Source: Erysipelotrichaceae bacterium (GTDB taxonomy: Bacteria > Bacillota_I > Bacilli_A > Erysipelotrichales > Erysipelotrichaceae). Taken from it: DNA of 64,000 bases. A program made the translations under genes and the position numbers. Shown piece by piece: positions 32,341-40,940 of the stretch (positions are counted from its first letter, which is position 1; each line of letters starts with the position of its first letter). The DNA lies in NCBI GenBank assembly GCA_017512285.1, contig JAFWGU010000004.1:1-64000 (forward strand), given 5' to 3'. The notes beneath the pieces are model-generated. The model ran no database searches, had not been told where the DNA came from, and worked only from the letters and a program-made list of their open reading frames with translations.

Positions 32341-33258
32341 TTATAACTTGCAGAACTCAACGGCGATACGGCTGGCAACTCTGGCATTGTTATAGGCAAG
32401 CTGGAGGTTGCTGGCGAATGATACGCCTTCGGTCATGTCCTTAATGGTGGCCAGTAAGAAAGGAGTGATGTCCTTGCCTCTGATGCCCTTCTCATCTGCC
32501 AAGGCGATGGCCTTGCTGATGACTTCTTCCATCTCGTTGTAATCCAGAGCGTATTCATCAGGAATCGGGTTGCCGATGACAAGGCCGCCCTTTAAGCCGA
32601 GATCCCACTTTGTCTTCATGATCCTGGCTACTTCCTCTTCAGACTGGCAGTTGTAATCCAGCTTGTATCCGCTGCTCTTGCAGTAGAAAGCCGGGAATTC
32701 ATCCGTTCTGAAGCCCAGTACCGGTACGCCGAATGTTTCCAGGTATTCCAAGGTCCTGCCGATGTCCAGGATCTGCTTAGCGCCTGCCGTTACTACGGCT
32801 ACCGGTGTATTGGCGAATTCCTGCAGGTCAGCTGAGATGTCCATGGTATACTGACCGTTTCTGTGCACGCCGCCGATGCCGCCGGTAGCAAAGATCTTAA
32901 CTCCTGCCAGAGAGGCAATGAGCATTGTCGTGGCGACCGTGGTAGCACCGGTCTTGCCGGTTACCAGGTATGTTGCGACGTCTCTTCTTGAGACCTTGCC
33001 GACGTTTTCACCCTTGCACATCAGATCGAGTTCCTCAGGTGTAAGACCGACCTTCAGCTTGCCGCCGATGATGGCGGTGGTAGCCGGGATGGCACCTTCG
33101 CCTCTGACGATCTCTTCGACCTTGTGCGCAAATTCAACGTTTTCCGGGAAAGGCATGCCATGAGACAGGATCGTGCTTTCCAGGGCTACAACAGGCCTTC
33201 CTTCCTTCACTGCCTGCTGGATCTCCGGTGTTACTGATAAATACTTTTCCAAATTCAT
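32341..33258 (-). CDS. psuG: Pseudouridine-5'-phosphate glycosidase
   Basis: This 305-residue enzyme cleaves the C-C glycosidic bond of pseudouridine 5'-phosphate to uracil and ribose 5-phosphate. VVALESTILSHGMPFPEN, GVIPATTAII-like (AIPATTAIIGGKLKVGL), KTGATTVATTM, FATGGIGGVHR, and TDEFPAFY are strong family blocks; the active-site lysine and manganese-binding aspartate regions are within these. GAGGAGAA precedes ATG 33258. It overlaps the upstream pseudouridine kinase gene by four bases, completing the two-step pathway for pseudouridine released from RNA turnover. Confidence 0.96.
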   Translation of the reverse strand: MNLEKYLSVTPEIQQAVKEGRPVVALESTILSHGMPFPENVEFAHKVEEIVRGEGAIPATTAIIGGKLKVGLTPEELDLMCKGENVGKVSRRDVATYLVTGKTGATTVATTMLIASLAGVKIFATGGIGGVHRNGQYTMDISADLQEFANTPVAVVTAGAKQILDIGRTLEYLETFGVPVLGFRTDEFPAFYCKSSGYKLDYNCQSEEEVARIMKTKWDLGLKGGLVIGNPIPDEYALDYNEMEEVISKAIALADEKGIRGKDITPFLLATIKDMTEGVSFASNLQLAYNNARVASRIAVEFCKL

Positions 33259-34190
33259 TTTCTGTTCTCCTCTAAAATCTTCTCAATTAGTTCGATTGAA
33301 ATGTCCCTGTTGATGGTGTCCGGTGAACTGATGGCTGCGATGCCGGCTGCCGAAGCGTAATCCAGAGCCTTCTGTCTGTCAAAACCATGAACATGTCCGT
33401 AGATCATCATGGCCATGAAGGCATCCCCTGCTCCCGTGGCATTTACCACTTCATTCAGCGGTCTTAACTGCGACCTCAGAAGTGTTCCGTCCTTATTCAG
33501 GTATACACAGCCGTTTCGACCCATGGAGACATATATCTCCTCTAGACCCTTGTCAATGACAGCCTGAGCTGCCTGCACCAGCTGATCGGAATCAGTGATC
33601 TTCATGCCGCTGAGCACTTCGCACTCCAGTACGTTTGGCTTGGCTGCAAAGAAGCTTCCGATGCAGTCTCTGACGCATCCGGCATAGGCAACTGATACCG
33701 GATCAACATAGATCGGTATGTCGCCGTGTTCTGCCAGCAGATACTGCATGGCTTCAGCAGGAATTGACGGGTCGCAGACGATCAGAATACTGTTTCTGAT
33801 CACCTCGGCATTTGCCTTCAGATAATCAACTGACAGATGCTTCATGATGTTCATGTCGCTTAGAGCTACTGCCATGTCCCCGTCATGATCCAGAATGGAC
33901 ATGTAAGTTGATGATGGAACGCCATTTACCGTCAGTACGTGACTGACATCAACGCCGGCCAGAGCGCTTTCCGAAAGAATTTTCTGACCGTAGATGTCAT
34001 CCCCCACGACCGTCATGAGCTTGCAGGTTCCGCCTAATCTGGCATAGTTTTCCAGAATGTTTCTGGTCACGCCACCGCAAGACACATGCATCCTTCCGGG
34101 ATTGGAATCACGCATGTTAAGCTGGTTATTGCTGCGGCCATGGATGTCAACGTTAGCTGCTCCGATGCCTGTAATGTATCCGCCGTTCAT
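33255..34190 (-). CDS. psuK: Pseudouridine kinase (PfkB family)
   Basis: This 311-residue sugar kinase of the PfkB family probably phosphorylates pseudouridine for PsuG. It opens GYITGIGAANVDIHGRS and has the C-terminal PfkB signature VVNATGAGDAFMAMMIYG with the catalytic Asp in GAGD. RNILENYARLGG is the N-terminal PfkB block. The functional call rests on operon context: the stop overlaps the psuG start. The frame also offers GTG 34199, but the AGGTG sequence suits ATG 34190 better. An extended -10 (TGT-TAAAAT) lies about 20 bases upstream. Confidence 0.92.
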   Translation of the reverse strand: MNGGYITGIGAANVDIHGRSNNQLNMRDSNPGRMHVSCGGVTRNILENYARLGGTCKLMTVVGDDIYGQKILSESALAGVDVSHVLTVNGVPSSTYMSILDHDGDMAVALSDMNIMKHLSVDYLKANAEVIRNSILIVCDPSIPAEAMQYLLAEHGDIPIYVDPVSVAYAGCVRDCIGSFFAAKPNVLECEVLSGMKITDSDQLVQAAQAVIDKGLEEIYVSMGRNGCVYLNKDGTLLRSQLRPLNEVVNATGAGDAFMAMMIYGHVHGFDRQKALDYASAAGIAAISSPDTINRDISIELIEKILEENRK

Positions 34191-34209
34191 ACCGTTCACC
34201 TACCCTATT

Positions 34210-34217
34210 ATTTTAAC
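34210..34217 (-). promoter_or_regulatory. psuK-psuG promoter (extended -10)
   Basis: TGT-TAAAAT on the minus strand (hexamer 34215-34210), with a leader of about 15 bases containing AGGTG. No clear -35. Confidence 0.45.
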
Positions 34218-34264
34218 ATATTTGTCTCAGGTGTTTTATATGTTATTAAATGTATGTTATGTGA

Positions 34265-34295
34265 TACAATAAATAATTGTAGAGGCACATGCCTC
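34265..34295 (+). promoter_or_regulatory. Possible promoter and small palindrome before the orphan binding protein
   Basis: TGA-TACAAT (hexamer 34265-34270) is a good extended -10. GAGGCA (34282-34287) and TGCCTC (34290-34295) form a palindrome just past the expected start site, a possible operator. Confidence 0.35.
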
Positions 34296-34352
34296 ATCAA
34301 GATTAACTGCTCGTTTTCAATCTTATCAGAACCCTGCAGAGGAGGACAGAAA

Positions 34353-35153
34353 ATGAAGAGACTTACATGTCTGTTATTAAGTTTACTGATGGTCATCATG
34401 ATGGCCGGATGCGGTTCCCAGTCAGAACCAGAACCAGAAAAGGATCAGCTGGCCAGGATCCAGGAAAGAGGATCGATCATAATCGCAACCGAAGGCAACT
34501 GGGCTCCATGGACATACCATGACAGCGAAGGAAACCTGATCGGTTTCGACGTTGAATTAGGCAGGCTGTTAGCCGCTGAACTTGGCGTAAAGGCACAGTT
34601 TGAGGAAGCCATCTGGGATTCGATCTTCTCCGGCATTGACTCAGGACTGTATGACATCGCCTGCAATGGCGTAGGCTATACTGATGACAGAGCTCAGAGT
34701 TATTCATTCTCTCAGCCTTACGTCTATACCAAGAAGGTACTGATCGTCGCAGCCGATAATGATTCCATCACGAAGTTTGAAGACCTCAACGGCAAGAAGA
34801 CGGCCAACACAGCTTCCAGCACCTATGCTGAAATCGCCAGAAAATATGGAGCTGAGGTAATACCTGTTGACTCTCTCAATCAGACGATCGACATGCTGGT
34901 ACGCGGTGAGATAGACGCAACGGTTAACTCTCAGGATTCATTCAATACCTACATGCAGGTCAATCCTGATGCCAAAATCAAGGTCGCTGCCTTCAGCTCA
35001 GGTGAAAAGGTTGCCATTCCGATGGTCAAGGATCCCGATTCAGCAACACTGCTTGAAGCCATTAACAAGGCCATTGATACCTTAAGAGCCAACGGCAAGC
35101 TTGCCGAACTGTCCATCAAGTACTTCGGTACTGACAACACTTCCGAAAACTAG
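34353..35153 (+). CDS. Amino-acid ABC transporter substrate-binding lipoprotein (orphan)
   Basis: This 266-residue family 3 solute-binding protein has a lipoprotein signal (MAGC lipobox, Cys20). The mature part has the usual marks: ERGSIIIATEGNWAPWTYHD, LIGFDVELGRLLAAELG, and DIACNGVGYTDDRAQ. It probably binds a polar amino acid such as cystine or glutamine. It is closely similar in layout to the binding protein at 36634-37425 but has no permease beside it, and faces that operon tail to tail, so it may share the same transporter. GGAGG lies seven bases before ATG 34353; upstream extension of the frame is rejected. A terminator follows. Confidence 0.9.
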   Translation: MKRLTCLLLSLLMVIMMAGCGSQSEPEPEKDQLARIQERGSIIIATEGNWAPWTYHDSEGNLIGFDVELGRLLAAELGVKAQFEEAIWDSIFSGIDSGLYDIACNGVGYTDDRAQSYSFSQPYVYTKKVLIVAADNDSITKFEDLNGKKTANTASSTYAEIARKYGAEVIPVDSLNQTIDMLVRGEIDATVNSQDSFNTYMQVNPDAKIKVAAFSSGEKVAIPMVKDPDSATLLEAINKAIDTLRANGKLAELSIKYFGTDNTSEN

Positions 35154-35160
35154 AAACAAC

Positions 35161-35187
35161 AAGGGACTGCTCAACGCAGCCCTTTTA
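35161..35187 (+). terminator. Terminator of the orphan binding protein gene
   Basis: AAGGGACTGC and GCAGCCCTT arms (one bulged A) with a TTTTATT tail. Confidence 0.75.
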
Positions 35188-35197
35188 TTGTGCAGTA

Positions 35198-35221
35198 AAG
35201 CCGGGTCATATGATCCGGCTT
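35198..35221 (-). terminator. Probable terminator of the patB-ABC operon
   Basis: AAGCCGG and CCGGCTT arms around a near-palindromic loop, at the end of the ATPase gene. The T tract is short, so efficiency may be moderate. Confidence 0.5.
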
Positions 35222-35960
35222 AACGTTCCTTATTGATGTTCTGAATGAAAGTCTTGATTCTTTCTTCCCTTGGATTCTCGAAGAATGAGCGGGAATCGTT
35301 CTTTTCAACGATCACACCGTTTTCCATGAAGATGACGTAGTTGGAGACATTGCGGGCAAAATTGATCTCATGGGTAACTACCAGCATGGTCATGCCCTCT
35401 TCAGCAAGTTCCCTCATTACTCCCAGTACCTCACCGATCAGTTCCGGGTCCAATGCGCTGGTTGGCTCATCAAACATGATGACCTCAGGATTGGCAGCGA
35501 TCGCTCTGGCTATGGCCACACGCTGCTGCTGGCCGCCTGATAACTGTGAGGGATAGTAGTCATATCTGTCGGACAGGCCAACCTTATCAAGACACTTTCT
35601 GCCGATCTCCTCAGCTTCAGCCTTCTTCATCTTACGGGCAATTATCAGTCCCTCGGTAACGTTTTCAAGTGCCGTCTTGTTGGCAAAGAGATTGTAGTTC
35701 TGGAAGACAAATCCCGTTCTTCTGCGCACGGAAGCTATCTCCTTTCGGGTGGCATTGTGCAGATCAAAGACGTCTTCGTCAAAGATCATGGTGCCGCTGT
35801 CAGCCTTTTCCAGGAAGTTTATGCACCTTAACAGGGTGGTCTTGCCGCTGCCGGAAGGTCCCAGGATGGCGATGACGTCACCCTTGTTGACGGTCAGATC
35901 CACGCCCTTGAGCACGTCAAGAGTGCCAAATGACTTGTGTATGTTCTTTATTTCCAGCAT
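35220..35960 (-). CDS. Amino-acid ABC transporter ATP-binding protein (GlnQ-like)
   Basis: This 246-residue ATPase drives polar amino-acid import. Walker A GPSGSGKTT, Q-loop FVFQNYNLF, signature LSGGQQQR, Walker B VIMFDEPTSALDPE, and switch His in VVTHE are all present. The PAAT-family features (LRCINFLEKADSG, FVFQ) are typical. Start ATG 35960 is preceded by AGAGGTG at the end of the permease gene; the 11-codon upstream extension is rejected. It is the last gene of the operon. Confidence 0.95.
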   Translation of the reverse strand: MLEIKNIHKSFGTLDVLKGVDLTVNKGDVIAILGPSGSGKTTLLRCINFLEKADSGTMIFDEDVFDLHNATRKEIASVRRRTGFVFQNYNLFANKTALENVTEGLIIARKMKKAEAEEIGRKCLDKVGLSDRYDYYPSQLSGGQQQRVAIARAIAANPEVIMFDEPTSALDPELIGEVLGVMRELAEEGMTMLVVTHEINFARNVSNYVIFMENGVIVEKNDSRSFFENPREERIKTFIQNINKER

Positions 35961-35964
35961 GTGA

Positions 35965-36627
35965 TCACCTCTTCTGGGCAAGCTTTCCTTCAAGATATCT
36001 CTGCAGCCACTGCAATACCGTACAGAAGATCAGATATACGAAGGCTGCCTCAATGTAAAGCAGGAAGTAGTCATAGGTTCTTGTCGCTATTCTCTGAGCC
36101 GTAGCCATGATCTCAACGATGGAGATGCTGTAAGCCAGAGAAGTATCCTTTACCAAACCTATCAGAGAATTTGACAGAGGCGGGAACGCCGTTCTCAGCG
36201 CCTGTGGAATGACGATGCGGTACATGATCTGCCAGTAGTTCATGCCTACGCAGTAACCGGCCTCCATCTGGCCGACAGGTACCGATTCGATGGCTGCTCT
36301 GACCGTTTCAGAACAGTAAGCGCCGACGCTGACCGAGAAGACCAGGACGGCACTGGCAAAGGCACTTAATAAGATGCCGATGTTTGGCAGACCGAAATAA
36401 ACGACAAAAAGCTGGACGATCATGGGAGTACCACGAATGATCCAGACATAGAACCTGGCCAGTTTCCGCAATACGGGAACCTTGGCCGTCTGTACTAAGG
36501 CTGTAAACAGCGCTATGACTAATCCAATTGAAAAAGAAATAACTGTCAGCGGGATCGTCATCTTGAATCCCGCCAACAGTAAACTGCCAAATGAATCAAC
36601 CAGAATTTTGATAATTCTGCTATCCAT
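35965..36627 (-). CDS. Amino-acid ABC transporter permease
   Basis: This 220-residue membrane protein has about five membrane segments and the permease coupling loop MNYWQIMYRIVIPQALRTAFPPLSN (EAA-like motif, around residues 128-152). FYVWIIRGTPMIVQLFVVYFGLP is the characteristic HAAT/PAAT family segment. It forms the channel with the ATPase downstream and takes substrate from the binding protein upstream (6-base gap). The three genes plus patB form one transcription unit. Confidence 0.94.
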   Translation of the reverse strand: MDSRIIKILVDSFGSLLLAGFKMTIPLTVISFSIGLVIALFTALVQTAKVPVLRKLARFYVWIIRGTPMIVQLFVVYFGLPNIGILLSAFASAVLVFSVSVGAYCSETVRAAIESVPVGQMEAGYCVGMNYWQIMYRIVIPQALRTAFPPLSNSLIGLVKDTSLAYSISIVEIMATAQRIATRTYDYFLLYIEAAFVYLIFCTVLQWLQRYLEGKLAQKR

Positions 36628-36633
36628 GAATGA

Positions 36634-37425
36634 TTAACCCTTGGTTACATCAACACCAAAGTATTTCATTGAAACGGCGGTAAGTTCTCCGCTTTCGCTG
36701 GCCTTCTTCAGGGCATCGTTAATGGCATTGATCAGATCTGTTTCTCCCTTTAATACAGGAATGTAGGCTGTTGGATTGGCTTCCAGCAGTACAGCGATCT
36801 TGACCGGTGCATCCGGATTTTCCTTCATGTAGGCGGCAAAAGAAGTCACGTAGTTGAGTGTGCAGTCTGCTCTGCCGTTTACTACTTCAGAAATTGACTG
36901 GGCCATGGCATTAACAGCATCCAGGGTTGCTCCATACTGCTGAGCCATTTCACCTAACAGAGAAGTTGACTCGTTAGCAGCAACCTTGCCCTGCAAATCT
37001 TCCAGAGAATGAATCGTATCATTGTCATTTCTGGTCATGATGGCACCCTGAACATAGGTGTAAGGATTTGAGAACTCATACTTGACTGCTCTTTCTTCCT
37101 TCCATCCGCATTCATTGACGATCGTATCGATCTTGCCGGTATCCAGAGCGGTGAAAATTGATGCCCATTCAGTCTCATAGTACTGAACGTCAACACCGAT
37201 GTACTTGGCAACTAAAGCTGCTACTTCAACGTCGAAGCCGGTCAGCTTGCCGCTTTCATCATGATAGCTGTTTGGGAAATATGTTCCCTCAGTACCGACG
37301 ATGATGTATCCTCTCTCCTTGATCTGTTCCAGAAGAGTCTTTTCCTTTTCAGGTTCCTTCTGGCATCCTGCCAGTGACAGCACCATCATTAATACTGCCA
37401 GTAATACGCTTAATGTCTTTTTCAT
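36634..37425 (-). CDS. Amino-acid ABC transporter substrate-binding lipoprotein
   Basis: This 263-residue family 3 binding protein has a lipoprotein signal (SLAGC lipobox, Cys21). ERGYIIVGTEGTYFPNSYHDE, LTGFDVEVAALVAKYIG, and IDTIVNECGWKEERA match the family. The start follows the patB stop directly (TAA then ATG), and GGAGG lies within the last codons of patB, so translation is coupled. With PatB as neighbour, cystine, cystathionine or a related sulfur amino acid is the most likely ligand (inference). Confidence 0.93.
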   Translation of the reverse strand: MKKTLSVLLAVLMMVLSLAGCQKEPEKEKTLLEQIKERGYIIVGTEGTYFPNSYHDESGKLTGFDVEVAALVAKYIGVDVQYYETEWASIFTALDTGKIDTIVNECGWKEERAVKYEFSNPYTYVQGAIMTRNDNDTIHSLEDLQGKVAANESTSLLGEMAQQYGATLDAVNAMAQSISEVVNGRADCTLNYVTSFAAYMKENPDAPVKIAVLLEANPTAYIPVLKGETDLINAINDALKKASESGELTAVSMKYFGVDVTKG

Positions 37426-38595
37426 TTACATTTCCTCCATGTAACTATTGATTCCTTCCCTAAGAAGGTCCATTCCCTTTTCGATCCTGCTTCTGCAGGT
37501 CGCCGTATTCAGTCTTAGGAAGCTCTTACCGTTTCTTCCATACTCCTCACCTTCACTTAACAGTAATCCGACCTTCTCAGCCAGATAATCCTTAAGTGCG
37601 GTTCCATCCGGGGTAACCTTACTGCAGTCCAGCCATAACAGATAGGTAGCTTCAGAATCGATCACCCTGATCTGCGGGATGTTTTCAGCGATGTATCTTC
37701 TGACAAACTGCTTGTTTTCATACAGATACTGCCTCAGTTCATCCAACCAGTCCTCTGATTCATTGAATGCCGCAGCCGGTACGATGGCCGCAAAGACATT
37801 CGGTTCGGCAACCTCATCGGTATTGATGGCCCTGTTGATCTTATGGCGCAGATTCTCATTCGCCGAATAGATTGCTGCCGTCTGCAGCCCGGCCAGGTTG
37901 AATGCCTTGGTTGGGGCGATGCAGGTTATTGATACGTTGCGGCAGGTCTCATTGACTGAGGCAAACGGGACATATTCACATCCCGGATCGCACAGATCGC
38001 AATGTATCTCATCGCTTATGACCGTAACGTGATGCTTTTCAGCCAATCTGCCGATCTCAGCCAGCGTCTCCCTGTCCCAGATCTTGCCGACTGGATTGTG
38101 CGGATTGCACAGTATCATCAGTGTCGTCTGCGGATCAGCCAGCTTTATTTCCAGATCCTCAAAGTCGATCTCGTATTTCTCACCGTCATACTTCAGCGGA
38201 TTTTCCAGTACTCTGGCTCCGTTATTGATGATGGAATTGAAGAAGATGTTGTATACCGGTGTCTGAATGACGACGTTCTCATTAGGTGTTGTCAGCTTTC
38301 TGACTGCCGATGAGATTGCCGGAACGACTCCCGTCACAAACATCAGCCAATCTCTTTCGATGGTGAAGTGATGCCGTCTCTGCCACCAGCTGATGTAGGC
38401 GTCATACCATTCATCACCGATGAGCGTATAGCCGAAGACACCGTTTTCCAGTCTTCTGCTCATGGCTTCCCTGATGGCCGGGGCGCAATGGAAATCCATG
38501 TCTGCGACCCACATCGGCAGTACACCTTCGCCGACGTCCCACTTCATGGACAGAGTATTTCCCCGGCTTACCGGCAAATCAAAATCATACTTCAC
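37426..38595 (-). CDS. patB: PatB/MalY-type cystathionine beta-lyase or aminotransferase
   Basis: This 389-residue PLP enzyme of fold type I splits C-S bonds of cystathionine or cystine in the MalY/PatB branch. Signatures: LPMWVADMDFHCAPAI near the N terminus, NPHNPVGKIW, SDEIHCDL, and the PLP lysine in CIAPTKAFNLAGLQ. The C terminus has FLRLNTATCRSRIEKGMDLL, where the arginine binds the carboxylate. Start GTG 38595 is used, with GGGGAGAG upstream. It leads an operon with an amino-acid importer, consistent with uptake and breakdown of a sulfur amino acid. Confidence 0.9.
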   Translation of the reverse strand: MKYDFDLPVSRGNTLSMKWDVGEGVLPMWVADMDFHCAPAIREAMSRRLENGVFGYTLIGDEWYDAYISWWQRRHHFTIERDWLMFVTGVVPAISSAVRKLTTPNENVVIQTPVYNIFFNSIINNGARVLENPLKYDGEKYEIDFEDLEIKLADPQTTLMILCNPHNPVGKIWDRETLAEIGRLAEKHHVTVISDEIHCDLCDPGCEYVPFASVNETCRNVSITCIAPTKAFNLAGLQTAAIYSANENLRHKINRAINTDEVAEPNVFAAIVPAAAFNESEDWLDELRQYLYENKQFVRRYIAENIPQIRVIDSEATYLLWLDCSKVTPDGTALKDYLAEKVGLLLSEGEEYGRNGKSFLRLNTATCRSRIEKGMDLLREGINSYMEEM

Positions 38596-38621
38596 GGTAA
38601 CTCTCCCCTTTACAGTTGTTT

Positions 38622-38650
38622 ATTGTAAGTTCATGCCTTTTTCTTTTCAA
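38622..38650 (-). promoter_or_regulatory. patB operon promoter
   Basis: On the minus strand, TTGAAA (38650-38645), 17 bases, TACAAT (38627-38622). Confidence 0.7.
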
Positions 38651-38669
38651 CACATATGACCATCTTAGC

Positions 38670-38690
38670 AGATGATCTGCCAGATCATCT
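38670..38690. promoter_or_regulatory. Inverted repeat upstream of the patB promoter
   Basis: AGATGATCT (38670-38678) and AGATCATCT (38682-38690) are exact complements with a three-base centre, about 20 bases upstream of the -35. The position suits an activator or repressor site. Confidence 0.45.
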
Positions 38691-38699
38691 ACAGTAAAA

Positions 38700-38723
38700 G
38701 CCAGCAGTTTCTAACCTGCTGAC
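38700..38723 (-). terminator. Terminator of the LacI-family regulator gene
   Basis: GCCAGCAG and CTGCTGAC arms with an eight-base loop, 33 bases after the stop; the T tract is short. Confidence 0.5.
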
Positions 38724-38755
38724 TTCGTTAACATGCTGTCTGCTAAAGACGATGA

Positions 38756-39772
38756 TCAGTACCTTGTTGAGCCCTTGGCCTTATACACGTAATTCAGCTT
38801 GAATTCCTTGTCCTGAATGTGATCGCCGTTCAGCATCTTCGTCAGTATTCTCATTCCCAGTGAACCTAAGTCATAGGACGGTACGACGAATGATGAGATC
38901 TGCGGTCTTACCATGTCAGTATATCTTGAACTCTTGACACAGACTACCTCGGTTTCCTCCGGGATGCTGATGCCGTTTTCAGCACATGTGTTGAGTACGG
39001 CAATTGCCTGTGAATCACGGTATGTAATGATCAGCTTATGTCTGTTGACTTTAAAGTACTTCTTCAGATAATCATATGAAGAATGGGCGTTTTCAGGAAT
39101 TTCGATGAATCCCTCAAACTTCTTTCCCTTTTCTGCAAAGGCTTCTTCAACGCCACAGAGTACTTCCTTAACGTTGATTGGATTCTTCTTGTCGTCAACG
39201 ACAACGATGTCTTCTATGCCTCTGTCCAGATATCTGGTGACAAGATCATGCACGGCCTTTTTGTAGTCTACATAAACGCAGCAGGCTCCCGGGCCGGAAT
39301 TTCTGACATCCAGATATACCATCGGTATTTCGAAGCCCCGCAGTATCTGCAGTTCCTTCTCCGTGAACAGATCGTTATAAAGTACTATTCCGTCAGCATG
39401 ACTCTTGATGACGTTATCAATGATCTCATTCATCTCATTTACACCGACACTTGTCGTGTGCAGAATGATGTTGTACTTATAGATCTTCGCCACATCCAAC
39501 AGACCGTTGAGCACCTTGCCAATGTAGGTAAAGCTGCTGTCCGGGATGATCAGGGCGATGTTGGTAGTCTTCTTCAAAGCCAGGCCCTGAGCAACCGCAT
39601 TAGGCTTGTATCCTAGCTTGATGATTGCCTCCTGAACCTTGCGCTTCGTGTCTTCCTTAACGGCATCAGATTCATTAATGACTCTGGAAACTGTGGCTAA
39701 AGATACTCCCGCTTCACGGGCAACGCTGTATATTGTAACTCGCTTCTTGCTATCCTTAGCCTGTTCCTTCAT
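38756..39772 (-). CDS. ccpA: LacI/GalR-family regulator, probable catabolite control protein CcpA
   Basis: This 338-residue protein has an N-terminal helix-turn-helix (VTIYSVAREAGVSLATVSRVIN, residues about 12-33), the hinge helix NAVAQGLALKK near 57-67, and a periplasmic-binding-like effector domain. No sugar genes are next to it. The neighbours YtxH-like, DUF948 (YtxG) and murC reproduce the murC-ytxG-ytxH-ccpA locus of Bacillus, which supports a CcpA role; sequence alone would only say LacI family. Its C terminus is short and ends KGSTRY. It starts just after the YtxH-like gene with GAGG upstream. Confidence 0.75.
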   Translation of the reverse strand: MKEQAKDSKKRVTIYSVAREAGVSLATVSRVINESDAVKEDTKRKVQEAIIKLGYKPNAVAQGLALKKTTNIALIIPDSSFTYIGKVLNGLLDVAKIYKYNIILHTTSVGVNEMNEIIDNVIKSHADGIVLYNDLFTEKELQILRGFEIPMVYLDVRNSGPGACCVYVDYKKAVHDLVTRYLDRGIEDIVVVDDKKNPINVKEVLCGVEEAFAEKGKKFEGFIEIPENAHSSYDYLKKYFKVNRHKLIITYRDSQAIAVLNTCAENGISIPEETEVVCVKSSRYTDMVRPQISSFVVPSYDLGSLGMRILTKMLNGDHIQDKEFKLNYVYKAKGSTRY

Positions 39773-39775
39773 ATC

Positions 39776-40456
39776 TTATTCCTCTTCGTTATTTCCGCCG
39801 AACAGATTCTTCAAACTGTTCATTGCCTTGCCGGCCAGATCTGTCAGACCGTCCTTGGCGTTTCTTACTGTTTCTCTTACCTTTTCATCATGGATGAATT
39901 CCTGATACTTTTCATTTACGAATTCGGTAGCTTCCTTTGTCTTGGCGCCTACGGCATCTACTACCTTCTTTACATCAGGATTCTCGGTTGCCTTTGCATA
40001 TACTTCTTCGCCGGCATCCATGACCTTGTCAACTGTCTCGTCAAACTTCTTGGCAGCTTCGTCAACTGTTTCCTGAACCTTTTCCTTGTCGATCTGTGAG
40101 AACAGTTCCTTGGCCTTGGTTGATACCTTTTCAGCTACGCCGTTGAATCTTGTCTTGGCGCCTTCCCAGGTTTCCTTGGCCTGTTCGTTTTCATTGAACT
40201 TCTCTGATGCCTTGTTTACGGCTTCGTTTACTGTCTTACCGAATTCATCAAGATGATTGCCCAATGTTACGCCGTCATTGTTGAGATCGAGGTTAACGAC
40301 CTTTTCCTTCAAGCCGGCCAGAGCTTCCTTGACCTGGTCAATGATGCTCTTTACTTCTTCCTGTACTTCCGGATTTTCAGCTGTCTGTTCAACAACTTCG
40401 TCCAATTCCTTAACTACTTCTTCTTCGAATTCCTGAATGTTTTTATTCTCGTCCAT
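39776..40456 (-). CDS. YtxH-like helical repeat protein
   Basis: This 226-residue acidic protein is almost entirely amphipathic helix, with repeating segments such as EKVQETVDEAAKKFDETVDKV and KVRETVRNAKDGLTDLAGKA, like apolipoprotein or LEA-type sequences. No membrane segment is evident. By position it corresponds to YtxH of Bacillus, a stress-related protein, but it is longer and lacks the YtxH N-terminal anchor, so equivalence is tentative. AAGGAAG precedes ATG 40456. It overlaps the end of the DUF948 gene only if the longer frame is used, so the shorter start is preferred. Confidence 0.7.
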   Translation of the reverse strand: MDENKNIQEFEEEVVKELDEVVEQTAENPEVQEEVKSIIDQVKEALAGLKEKVVNLDLNNDGVTLGNHLDEFGKTVNEAVNKASEKFNENEQAKETWEGAKTRFNGVAEKVSTKAKELFSQIDKEKVQETVDEAAKKFDETVDKVMDAGEEVYAKATENPDVKKVVDAVGAKTKEATEFVNEKYQEFIHDEKVRETVRNAKDGLTDLAGKAMNSLKNLFGGNNEEE

Positions 40457-40478
40457 TATGTCAACTTCCTTTCCTAAT

Positions 40479-40895
40479 CTATTCAGCAGGTTTTTCCGCA
40501 CTTGCCACAGCTACCTGCTGCTTGGACTTCTTTTCCAGTTCTCTCTTTTCAAGTGCGTCAGTAACCCACTCCTTTACCTGTGCGTACTGCTTGTTGAACT
40601 GCTTGGCACTGTTCTTTACAACTCTCTCCGTCGTGGCACGAACTGCCTCAACTGACATTGACATGTTGTTGACTGCCTTTACAGTTGTATTGAATTCCTT
40701 AAGATAACCGTTTGTGGTCGTTACGGCTTCGTTGACGCCGTCAACGATCGGATTGGCCTTGGTTACGGTAACCTTAAGATCCTTGGTAATGTTAATTACG
40801 TTAATCAGTAATATTATCAGGGCTATCAGTGCAACCACACCGATTATCGGTAACAGATATCCGAATACCTGACTTATACTAGCTAAACCTTCCAT
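40479..40895 (-). CDS. DUF948 membrane protein (YtxG-like)
   Basis: This 138-residue protein has one N-terminal membrane segment (about residues 12-34, LLPIIGVVALIALIILLINV) and a cytoplasmic helical part (VTVTKANPIVDGVNEAVTTTNGYL, VEAVRATTERVV), as in DUF948/YtxG. Function is unknown; family members are small general-stress proteins in Bacillus. It lies between murC and the YtxH-like gene, conserving that order. The C terminus is basic and coiled-coil like. AAGGAGA precedes ATG 40895. Confidence 0.82.
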   Translation of the reverse strand: MEGLASISQVFGYLLPIIGVVALIALIILLINVINITKDLKVTVTKANPIVDGVNEAVTTTNGYLKEFNTTVKAVNNMSMSVEAVRATTERVVKNSAKQFNKQYAQVKEWVTDALEKRELEKKSKQQVAVASAEKPAE

Positions 40896-40940
40896 ATATA
40901 ATTCTCCTTTATTTCATAATACTAAAAAATGTAAGGGTTT

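Noticed and set aside
34236-34264. Direct repeats TATGTTAT between psuK and the orphan binding protein gene
   Set aside because: Short and in a very AT-rich stretch; chance is likely.
34086-35153. Longer reading of the orphan binding protein (355 codons)
   Set aside because: The upstream part runs antisense through psuK; the lipoprotein signal and AGGAGG fix the start at 34353.
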